NCBI GenBank assembly: GCA_964387645.1
Contig: CAYLYM010000137.1
Span: forward strand, 1 to 9,672
Origin: CAYLYM01 sp964387645
GTDB lineage: Bacteria; Calditrichota; Calditrichia; RBG-13-44-9
Reading direction: 5' to 3'
Length of the DNA stretch: 9,672 nt
A model generated the notes under the pieces. That model made no database searches. It saw nothing but the letters and a program-made list of their open reading frames with translations, and was not told the DNA's origin. This document shows, one piece after another, positions 1-5,782 of the stretch. Within the stretch, counting starts at the first letter, position 1. Each line of letters begins with the position of its first letter. The position numbers were made by a program, and so were the translations under genes.

Positions 1-40
1 ATTGTATAAATTTACAGTTGGAACTGACTTTTTAAATTTT

Positions 41-64
41 TTGGGGGATACCCAGTTTTTTTTT
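41..64 (+). terminator. Possible intrinsic terminator of an upstream gene
   Basis: A five-pair stem (TTGGG at 41-45 against CCCAG at 51-55, with one T-G wobble) closes a five-base GGATA loop and is followed directly by nine T (56-64). This is the shape of a weak Rho-independent terminator for a gene ending left of the window. The stem is short and the region is AT-rich, so it could be chance. Confidence 0.3.
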
Positions 65-177
65 AATAATTGCCTATTTTTTTTATATTATTGGATATTA
101 TAATTTTTATCTAACATAATTATTTGACAAGTTTGCAGGTAATCGAGATTTTATATTTAAAGAGGAGGAATTGGTAA

Positions 178-1614
178 ATGTTTAATTCAATTAAATTCTT
201 CAATGTGTTTATTCTTATTAATCTGGTTATGCTATGGTTAGCTGCGTATCTGCCAGCCGCAAACTATCCTAAAAACAATCAAGGTAAAAATTTATCGCCA
301 AAAAAGGTACTTGTGGAAAGTTTTGGTTCTGGTGGTCAGATAAAGATGCTCTACGACCGTCGGCAACGTCCACAGTGTGTACTTCTGGATGACAAATTGT
401 TCATTGTTTATAACGGTTGCGGTACATCGAAAACCAAGGGTCCCACTTTTCCTCTTGCTATTGTTTATGATATGAAAACCGCAGAATTTTCTTATCCAGT
501 GGTACTGGGACCGGCCAGCCGCGATCACCACTATGGTCCTGTTATCTGGGCTGATCGTAATAAGTTTCTTCATGTTCTATTTGGGTGTCATCGCACGCCA
601 GGCACTCATCTCATATCAAAAAAACCTGCCGACATTAGTGATTGGCGTATTGGACCACAAATCGCTCCATCTATCTCATATCCGTCATTCCACCGAATTT
701 TTAATGGTCAACAACTTATTTACTATAGGACCGAGGGGCACATTAGTTCTTGGACTTATAGAATAAGCAAAGATAACGGAAATACGTGGTATGGACCAGA
801 GCAAGATGTGACAGATCTGGACAGCAAAGGCCGTACTGATTGGGCTTCGTACCACACAGTTCTGCCAAGCCGAGATGGTCGATTTTTACATGTAGCATTT
901 ATTGCCTACGATGACAATCGTTCACATGATCCTAAACGGTATTACAATCCCCGATATAAGCAGCAGCTGGGCGATGATGAATGGAAATATAATCTGTATT
1001 ATATAAAAATCGATTTGTCGACTGGTGTTGTAATGAATGACAAAAACGAAGTATTGAAAACGCCTATTGATATTGATTACGCCAACCAACATTGCTGTAT
1101 CTGGGATACGGAATGGCGGGGCGCCGGTGTTCCTCCGGACATCGTGCTAGACAAAAATGGAAATCCAGCATTTCTACATGTTCTTTCCAAAGAGACTATA
1201 AGAGATCATTCTTACTATTATGTCCGAAAAGTTGGTGAGAAATGGGTAAAGACCGAAATTACTCATTCGAATCATCAGTGGAATAGTTGTCATATATACC
1301 GGGACGATGATGGGACGTTGCACGCTTTTCTGATCGTGGGTGAAGGTTATCTTGATACTGGCGGAGAGATGGACCAATACGGTGGAGGAAATATTGAAGA
1401 ATGGATATCAATGGATGATGGAAATAGTTGGAAAAGATATAGAGACCTAACACCATTTCAATCAGAATTTTCGGGCTGGCGGTACAATAATATCCAACCG
1501 GTGGTCCGACCGGATGGATCATATGTAAAGGGTATGTTGTTGTTTTATGGATGGAAGGATAAGGACGCTCCCAAAGCTAGGGCATTTTTGCTACGTGAAC
1601 TTGAAATAAAGTGA
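178..1614 (+). CDS. Secreted BNR/Asp-box beta-propeller protein, putative polysaccharide lyase
   Basis: A 478-residue exported protein. Residues 1-28 form a signal peptide: a short N-region with lysine, a hydrophobic run (about 10-26), and a likely cut near LPA-AN. The rest reads as beta-propeller blades. Two Asp-box (BNR) motifs are visible, SKDNGNTW (197-204) and SMDDGNSW (411-418), and further blade-like strands end in LHV or LHA after Asp/Gly turns. The overall pattern fits the BNR repeat-containing family (BNR_4 type), which includes the ulvan lyases PL24 and PL25. Those enzymes use two His, a Tyr and an Arg; here H118, H138, Y183 and R195 are plausible equivalents, by position only. The start is chosen because AGAGGAGG (161-168) lies nine bases upstream. 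Twenty of 26 Arg codons are CGN, unlike the redox genes that follow. It could instead be a non-catalytic or differently specific propeller (sialidase-like fold). The fold call is firmer than the lyase call. Confidence 0.75.
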   Translation: MFNSIKFFNVFILINLVMLWLAAYLPAANYPKNNQGKNLSPKKVLVESFGSGGQIKMLYDRRQRPQCVLLDDKLFIVYNGCGTSKTKGPTFPLAIVYDMKTAEFSYPVVLGPASRDHHYGPVIWADRNKFLHVLFGCHRTPGTHLISKKPADISDWRIGPQIAPSISYPSFHRIFNGQQLIYYRTEGHISSWTYRISKDNGNTWYGPEQDVTDLDSKGRTDWASYHTVLPSRDGRFLHVAFIAYDDNRSHDPKRYYNPRYKQQLGDDEWKYNLYYIKIDLSTGVVMNDKNEVLKTPIDIDYANQHCCIWDTEWRGAGVPPDIVLDKNGNPAFLHVLSKETIRDHSYYYVRKVGEKWVKTEITHSNHQWNSCHIYRDDDGTLHAFLIVGEGYLDTGGEMDQYGGGNIEEWISMDDGNSWKRYRDLTPFQSEFSGWRYNNIQPVVRPDGSYVKGMLLFYGWKDKDAPKARAFLLRELEIK

Positions 1615-1698
1615 GTCTATTTGATAAATTCTTCTTAGGGAATAAAGTATAGGCTTACGTGCCTCTTTTGAAGGGAATCAATGTAAAGAGCTTACAGG

Positions 1699-2059
1699 AT
1701 GGCTAAGCAAGTGGAGGTATATAAGTGTGAAATTTATGGTAATGTTGTAAAAGTGATGAACTAAGATAAAGGATAACTTTTTTGTTGCGGACAACTGACG
1801 AATTTAATGAATGAGCAAACAGCCGATACATTTGAATGAGAAGCATGTTTCTTTTATAAAGAGAGAAGAAAATGCTTATGTTATTAAAATAGATAAAAAA
1901 ATCCTACATCTAATGAAAAAAAAGCATTACATTGATTGGGTAAAACTTGTTGCTCACGGAGATACATGTAAAAAGTTTCTTAAACCCGGAGATAAACCAG
2001 AGACAACCGAAGGTAAAGGAATTTATACAAAATAATATTGTAATATTCACGGATTGTGA
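1699..2059 (+). pseudogene. dfx: Desulfoferrodoxin (superoxide reductase) pseudogene
   Basis: Intact desulfoferrodoxin reduces superoxide to peroxide at a mononuclear His4Cys iron site, using rubredoxin as electron donor. The whole family pattern can be read here across broken frames. From ATG 1699: MAKQVEVYKCEIYGNVVKVM, matching the N-terminal desulforedoxin domain, but the second Cys of CxxC is Tyr (codon 1735). TAA stops follow at 1762 and 1774, then LFCCGQ with the second Cys pair (1777-1794). Near 1837 one extra base shifts the frame from ...TADTFE to EKHVSF. The centre II part continues with the three His ligands of KHV, HLM and HYIDW and then KFLKPGDKPE. TAA at 2033 interrupts it just before YCNIHGL (2036-2056), which holds the last Cys and His ligands, and TGA follows at 2057. 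The alignment to the family is nearly gapless, so this is a recent, recognisable wreck. The 74-residue open frame from 1811 lacks a ribosome binding site and two iron ligands and should not be called a gene. Confidence 0.9.
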
Positions 2060-2080
2060 AATAATAAGGAGTTTAAAATA

Positions 2081-2239
2081 ATGAAGAAATATAAATGTAA
2101 GATTTGCGGATATATTTATGATCCAGAGAAAGGAGACCTGGATAATGGGATAGTGCCGGGTACTCCATTTAAAGAAATACCAGAGGATTGGATATGTCCT
2201 ATGTGCGGTGTACTAAAAAATGAATTTGAGGAGGTATGA
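2081..2239 (+). CDS. rub: Rubredoxin
   Basis: A 52-residue cytoplasmic one-electron carrier with a single Fe(Cys)4 site. The two knuckles are CKICG (Cys 6 and 9) and CPMCG (Cys 39 and 42). Between them lie the conserved family segments YIYDPEKGD, the VPGTPF turn and the IPEDW motif, and the length is the family norm. AAGGAG at 2066-2071 lies nine bases before the ATG. It directly follows the desulfoferrodoxin wreck. The ATGA of the upstream fprA ATG overlaps its stop, and the fprA Shine-Dalgarno lies in its last codons, so the two are probably co-transcribed and translationally linked. Its likely partner is the flavodiiron protein next door; its other usual partner, superoxide reductase, is broken here. 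Too short for default gene callers, but certain from the motifs. Confidence 0.96.
   Translation: MKKYKCKICGYIYDPEKGDLDNGIVPGTPFKEIPEDWICPMCGVLKNEFEEV
2228..2235 (+). promoter_or_regulatory. Ribosome binding site that decides the fprA start
   Basis: GAGGAGGT lies inside the last codons of rubredoxin. It touches the ATG at 2236 with no spacer, but its GGAGG core is seven bases from the ATG at 2242. The downstream ATG is therefore the likely start, giving a protein that begins MSVREVKLGI. Confidence 0.75.
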
Positions 2240-2241
2240 TT

Positions 2242-3420
2242 ATGTCTGTAAGAGAAGTAAAATTAGGAATATATTCTATAGGAGCAATAGATTGGGATAG
2301 AAGGTTGTTTGATGAACTTATCCCACTTCCTGATGGAACCACTTACAATGCCTATCTTATAAAAGGAAGTGAAAAAAATGCTTTGATAGATACTGTAGAT
2401 CCCATGAAAGAGGAAGAGCTTCTTGGGAATCTAAAAAAATTAAAATTAGAAAAAATTGATTATGTAATATCAAATCATGCTGAACAAGACCATTCCGGCG
2501 CAATTCCTGCAATTCTTGAGAAATATCCAATGGCAAAAGTTATTGCCAACAAGAAATGTAAAGATTTTCTTGTTTCACTTCTGCATATTCCCGAGGATAA
2601 ATTTAAAGTAATTAATGATGGCGAAAAACTTTACCTAGGAAATAAAACTTTGAAATTTATTTTTAGTCCCTGGGTTCACTGGCCAGAAACCATGATTACA
2701 TATTTGATAGAGGATAAGATACTTTTCAGTTGTGACTTTTTTGGCTCACACCTTGCGACATCAGAACTTTTTGCTTATGAAGGACAGAAACTCCTGGAAA
2801 GTGCAAAAAGATATTATGCTGAAATAATGATGCCATTCAGAAACGCAATAAAAAAGAATATAGAAAAGATATCAGATCTGGAAATAGAAATGATAGCTCC
2901 TAGCCATGGGCCAATATACAGGAATGCAGATTTTATAATAGATGCTTATAAAGATTGGATTTCTGATAAAGTAAAAAATAAAGTTGTTGTGGCTTATGTG
3001 TCGATGCATGGAAGCACAGAGAGGATGGTTAAATTTTTTATTGATGCGCTTATTGAAAAAGATATAGAGGTTCAACCTTTTAATCTTACAAAAACTGATA
3101 TAGGTGAATTGGCTATAGCACTTGTTGATGCTGCAACGGTAGTTATAGGAACTCCTATGGTGCTTACTGGGCCACATCCACTCGCAGTATATGCTACTTA
3201 TCTTATGAACATTCTCCGCCCCAAAACCAAATTTGTATCAATTATAGGGTCTTATGGATGGGGTGGTAAACTTGTTGAAGGTTTAAAAGGACTTTTAACA
3301 AATGTGAAGGTAGAACTACTTGAACCAGTTATAATTAAGGGCAATCCGAGAGATGTCGATTTTAAGGCACTATATAGGTTAGCAGATAAAATCTATAAAA
3401 AACATAATTACATCATTTAA
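2242..3420 (+). CDS. fprA: Flavodiiron protein (rubredoxin:oxygen/NO oxidoreductase)
   Basis: A 392-residue cytoplasmic enzyme that reduces O2 to water, and in some members NO to N2O, with electrons from rubredoxin. The N-terminal metallo-beta-lactamase-like domain (about 1-245) carries every diiron ligand: the HAEQDH motif gives H79, E81, D83 and H84, SPWVHWPE gives H146, CDFFGSH gives D165, and SHGP gives H222. The C-terminal flavodoxin domain (about 247-392) has the FMN phosphate loop SMHGSTERM (254-262) and the SYGWGG loop (337-342). There is no fused rubredoxin or flavin reductase domain, so it is the simple class A type and needs the separate rubredoxin encoded just upstream. Ferritin follows after 14 bases. 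Codon use stands out: nine of ten Arg codons are AGA/AGG, and over half of the Ile codons are ATA. Whether O2 or NO is the main substrate cannot be told from sequence. Confidence 0.96.
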   Translation: MSVREVKLGIYSIGAIDWDRRLFDELIPLPDGTTYNAYLIKGSEKNALIDTVDPMKEEELLGNLKKLKLEKIDYVISNHAEQDHSGAIPAILEKYPMAKVIANKKCKDFLVSLLHIPEDKFKVINDGEKLYLGNKTLKFIFSPWVHWPETMITYLIEDKILFSCDFFGSHLATSELFAYEGQKLLESAKRYYAEIMMPFRNAIKKNIEKISDLEIEMIAPSHGPIYRNADFIIDAYKDWISDKVKNKVVVAYVSMHGSTERMVKFFIDALIEKDIEVQPFNLTKTDIGELAIALVDAATVVIGTPMVLTGPHPLAVYATYLMNILRPKTKFVSIIGSYGWGGKLVEGLKGLLTNVKVELLEPVIIKGNPRDVDFKALYRLADKIYKKHNYII

Positions 3421-3434
3421 AAAAAGGAAGAGCC

Positions 3435-3947
3435 ATGTTAAAGGAAAAGATGAAAGAGGCTTTAAACAAACAAATTAACGAAGAATTGTATTCAGCCTAT
3501 CTCTACTTATCTATGTCTGCATATTTTGAATCAATGGGATTGAAGGGATTTGCAAATTGGATGATGGTTCAATACAAAGAAGAAACAGACCATGCGATGA
3601 AGATTTATAATTATCTTCTATCCCATGGAGCAGAAATTGTTCTTTTACCAATTAAAGAACCACCTCATGAATGGACATCGCCATTGAACGCCTTTGAGGA
3701 GACGCTGAAACACGAGCAGCATATTACGAAGTGTATAAACAATCTGGTGGATCTTGCTGAAGAGTTAAAAGACCGGCCAACTTATAATTTTCTACAATGG
3801 TATATCGATGAACAGGTTGAAGAAGAAGAAAATGATAGGGAAATAATTGATAAGCTGAAACTCGTTGGGGAAAGTTCAAATGGCTTGTTTATGCTAGATA
3901 AAGAATTGGCACAACGTGTTTATGTCCCATTAAATACTGAAGATTAA
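3435..3947 (+). CDS. ftnA: Bacterial non-haem ferritin
   Basis: A 170-residue four-helix-bundle protein that would assemble into a 24-subunit cage, oxidise Fe(II) and store iron as a mineral. The ferroxidase residues fall at the same numbers as in E. coli FtnA: E17 (in NEELYSAYLYL), E50 and H53 (in KEETDH), E94, and Q127 and E130 (in DEQVEEEE). It lacks the haem-binding Met arrangement of bacterioferritin. AAGGAAG sits just before the ATG, 14 bases after the fprA stop, so it is probably the last gene of the rubredoxin-fprA-ferritin unit. In this setting it removes free iron that would otherwise react with peroxide, complementing O2 reduction by FprA. From about position 3660 on its codons look less AT-biased than those of fprA. 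Confidence 0.95.
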   Translation: MLKEKMKEALNKQINEELYSAYLYLSMSAYFESMGLKGFANWMMVQYKEETDHAMKIYNYLLSHGAEIVLLPIKEPPHEWTSPLNAFEETLKHEQHITKCINNLVDLAEELKDRPTYNFLQWYIDEQVEEEENDREIIDKLKLVGESSNGLFMLDKELAQRVYVPLNTED

Positions 3948-3952
3948 ATGGG
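3926..3952 (+). terminator. Weak inverted repeat at the end of the ferritin gene
   Basis: CCCATTAA (3926-3933) can pair with TTAAATGGG (3944-3952) with one bulged A, around a ten-base loop, and is followed by TTATTTTAT. It overlaps the ferritin stop codon. It could terminate the redox operon, but the stem is AT-rich and the T run is interrupted. Confidence 0.28.
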
Positions 3953-4005
3953 TTATTTTATAGGATCTCTTTTAATACAAGTGAAATATTTCAAGGGATT
4001 CAACT

Positions 4006-5262
4006 ATGAATACACGCCGCGATTTTCTTAAAAAACTAGGTAAAATGGGTGTGCTCATTAGTACCGGGCAGATCGTAACAGCCTGCTCGAATAAGAACGT
4101 ATGGCCTAAATACCGGGTTGAGCCTTTAACGCGCGGCCCAAAGAATCATTTTTTCGGATATTACGGTATCTGCCCGTGGAATAAAAGTCAAACATATCTT
4201 TTAAGCCTAGAGACGAATTTTCAGGATCGTATGCCGGACGTATGTGATTCTGCGGGAATCGGGCTTGTGGATGTGAAAACGGGGCGTTATGAAAAAATTA
4301 CTGAAACGAAAGCCTGGAATTTTCAACAAGGTGCTTTCTTGCACTGGAATCCATTGAAACCTGATTCAGAAATTTTTTATAATGATAGAAAAGGGAATGA
4401 AATAATCTCTATTTGTCTAGATATCAATACTGGCAAGAAACGTATTCTACCTCGCCCAATAAACGGCATTAGTCACAATGGGAAATATGCTCTAAGCCTC
4501 AATTACGGCCGGCTTGGCCGCATGAGAAAGGTGGTGGGTTATGCAAATGTGGTGGATCCTTATGCGGACGAACCGCATCCAGACAAAGATGGTGTGTTCA
4601 TTATGGATCTGCAGACAGGTGAGTATAAACTTGTAGTCTCCATCAAACAAGTTTACGAGATGCTGAAGAATGCACATCCCGAACTGAAGCATAAACATAT
4701 GTGGTTTAATCACACTGTTTTTAACAAAAACGATACGCGGTTTTTTTTCCTTGCAAGAGCAAGAACAAACAACGGGAAGGAAACCGGCATGTTTACGGTC
4801 GGTATTGATGGGTCTGAGTTGAGAGAAGTCATCCCGTACGGATGTGGGGTTTCCCATTTTGACTGGAGAAATGACAAGGAAATTATTGCCACGTTTAGAT
4901 TGGATTCAAGTGGTATGCATCATTACCTTTTTGTGGATGGAGTGAATAAATACAAAAGATTGGGCAATGGATGCCTTGATTTTGACGGTCATTGTACTTT
5001 TTCACCAGATCAGAAATGGATTGCTACCGATCATAAAATGGGGAAAATACTTAAACAGTCTCTCATTCTGTACAATCTTGAAATGGATAGTTGCAAAACA
5101 CTGGTGACCCTTTCCATGAAAGATCGAATGTTTATTTCTGGAGAACTGCGATGCGATTTTCATCCACGTTGGAATTGGGACGGAACTGCTATTTGTTTTG
5201 ATGCAATTGATTCAAGGGATGGATCAAGACAGTTGCATGTGGCTTATCTTGATTTTAGTTAG
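4006..5262 (+). CDS. Tat-exported putative lipoprotein, beta-propeller (TolB/PL22-like) of uncertain function
   Basis: A 418-residue protein. The N-terminus has a twin-arginine motif, TRRDFLKK (3-10), a modest hydrophobic stretch and a lipobox-like VTAC with Cys27, so it is probably exported folded and anchored as a lipoprotein. The rest reads as propeller blades with WD40-like (PD40) elements: FLHWNP, SHFDWRNDKEIIATF (283-297), HCTFSPDQKWIATDH (329-343) and FHPRWNWDGTAICFDA (385-400). The last three resemble the blades of periplasmic TolB and of oligogalacturonate lyases (PL22), whose metal site uses several His and a Gln; H284, H305/H306, H329 and H386 are candidates here but unproven. Conserved-looking stretches include GYYGICPWN, LSLETNFQDRMP and AWNFQQGA. 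It probably binds or cleaves a glycan fragment alongside the flanking carbohydrate genes. AAGGGA (3993-3998) precedes the ATG by seven bases. It is separated from ferritin by 58 bases and probably has its own promoter. Confidence 0.7.
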   Translation: MNTRRDFLKKLGKMGVLISTGQIVTACSNKNVWPKYRVEPLTRGPKNHFFGYYGICPWNKSQTYLLSLETNFQDRMPDVCDSAGIGLVDVKTGRYEKITETKAWNFQQGAFLHWNPLKPDSEIFYNDRKGNEIISICLDINTGKKRILPRPINGISHNGKYALSLNYGRLGRMRKVVGYANVVDPYADEPHPDKDGVFIMDLQTGEYKLVVSIKQVYEMLKNAHPELKHKHMWFNHTVFNKNDTRFFFLARARTNNGKETGMFTVGIDGSELREVIPYGCGVSHFDWRNDKEIIATFRLDSSGMHHYLFVDGVNKYKRLGNGCLDFDGHCTFSPDQKWIATDHKMGKILKQSLILYNLEMDSCKTLVTLSMKDRMFISGELRCDFHPRWNWDGTAICFDAIDSRDGSRQLHVAYLDFS

Positions 5263-5341
5263 GTCTTGTGTAAATTATATAATTAAAGCATTATTGTATG
5301 ATATTTGATGAAAAAAATTGTTTTTCAAATCGTCTACTCTG

Positions 5342-5376
5342 AAGGAGGATAAACTACATTGAAACTTGTTTTTTGA
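5342..5376 (+). other. Orphan ribosome binding site and five-codon frame
   Basis: AAGGAGG (5342-5348) is a near-ideal Shine-Dalgarno. Ten bases on, TTG (5359) opens a frame reading MKLVF and then TGA (5374). A second ATG at 5381 stops after four codons. It looks like the surviving start of a deleted or decayed exported-protein gene, or a chance match in AT-rich DNA; a leader peptide is less likely. Confidence 0.3.
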
Positions 5377-5525
5377 AAATATGATTGGTAAATAAGTCAA
5401 AGTTTATTTTATTTCAATGAAGTTATAAACATTATTAAGAGGGAACTTGACGGTTGGATTAAATAAAACAATTTTCCTGATGTTAAAGAGTCAGAAATTT
5501 AAATCCTTGCGCTTTGAATCATTAT

Positions 5526-5562
5526 AAAAGCCTGTAATTTAATAATTAAAGCTTTTTCTTTT
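5526..5562 (+). terminator. Possible hairpin with T-rich tail
   Basis: AAAAGC (5526-5531) is complementary to GCTTTT (5551-5556), and the tail is TCTTTT. The loop is 19 bases and the stem is mostly A-T, so it is a weak candidate. It could end transcription of the propeller gene upstream. Confidence 0.2.
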
Positions 5563-5668
5563 ATTAATATTATTAAAGACATTTTAACGCCTAATTTTGC
5601 CTACAGATATGTAGATTTGGGTATTTTTTTATTTTAGCAATAAAATGGAGTTGCCGTGTTGTAAATTT

Positions 5669-5696
5669 AAAGAGGGATGATCTACTATCACTCTTT
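5669..5696 (+). repeat. Imperfect inverted repeat in the hydrolase leader
   Basis: AAAGAG (5669-5674) pairs with CTCTTT (5691-5696), and TGAT (5678-5681) with ATCA (5687-5690), leaving a three-base GGA bulge and a CTACT loop. It lies 87 bases before the hydrolase start and could be an operator or a leader hairpin. No regulator is known, so this is only a structural note. Confidence 0.35.
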
Positions 5697-5773
5697 CTAA
5701 AAAGTGCATTTTGAAAAGGACAATGGGCTATTTCCTTAATTGTAGTTATGGTTTGGTACCTGAAACAAGTATC

Positions 5774-5778
5774 GGAGG
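5774..5778 (+). promoter_or_regulatory. Ribosome binding site that decides the hydrolase start
   Basis: GGAGG lies four bases before the ATG at 5783. The same open frame extends 24 codons upstream to a TTG at 5711, but that start has no comparable binding site. Starting at 5783 leaves a protein with an interpretable signal peptide. Confidence 0.6.
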
Positions 5779-5782
5779 ATTT

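Larger units (their letters stand above)
5263..5782. other. AT-rich intergenic region with no convincing gene
   Basis: This 520-base gap between the propeller lipoprotein and the glycoside hydrolase has stops in all forward frames. I see a strong orphan ribosome binding site with a five-codon frame (5342-5376), a possible hairpin with T run (5526-5562) and an imperfect inverted repeat (5669-5696). The hydrolase promoter should lie here, but no box is clear enough to place. Confidence 0.6.

Noticed and set aside
124..157. TTGACA (124-129) and TATATT (152-157) as a promoter for the first gene
   Set aside because: The spacing is 22 bases, too long for a standard sigma-70 type promoter, and no -10 box sits at 16-18 bases.
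1621..1648. TTGATA and TAAAGT as a promoter for the redox cluster
   Set aside because: The spacing is acceptable, but both boxes are poor matches in AT-rich DNA and cannot be told from chance.
1651..1668. AGGC/GCCT hairpin followed by TCTTTT as a terminator of the first gene
   Set aside because: The stem is only four pairs with no extension, too weak to report.
1811..2035. A 74-residue open frame that could be called a small superoxide reductase
   Set aside because: It is the middle of the broken desulfoferrodoxin: its ATG lies before the frameshift point and has no ribosome binding site, and the stop at 2033 removes the Cys and His ligands that follow in the same frame.
1735..2059. Recoded stop codons or a variant genetic code to explain the in-frame TAA codons
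   Set aside because: TAA ends the fprA and ferritin genes at the expected places, and recoding would not explain the frameshift or the lost Cys.
5392..5502. A broken frame reading VINIIKRELDGWIK, stop, NNFPDVKESEI as a decayed gene
   Set aside because: The string looks protein-like, but I cannot link it to any family and the surrounding frame is full of stops, so chance is as likely.
5581..5610. A GCCTAA core as an integron attC site near the recombinase remnant
   Set aside because: No matching inverse core or paired arms were found and the site is over 3.5 kb from the remnant.
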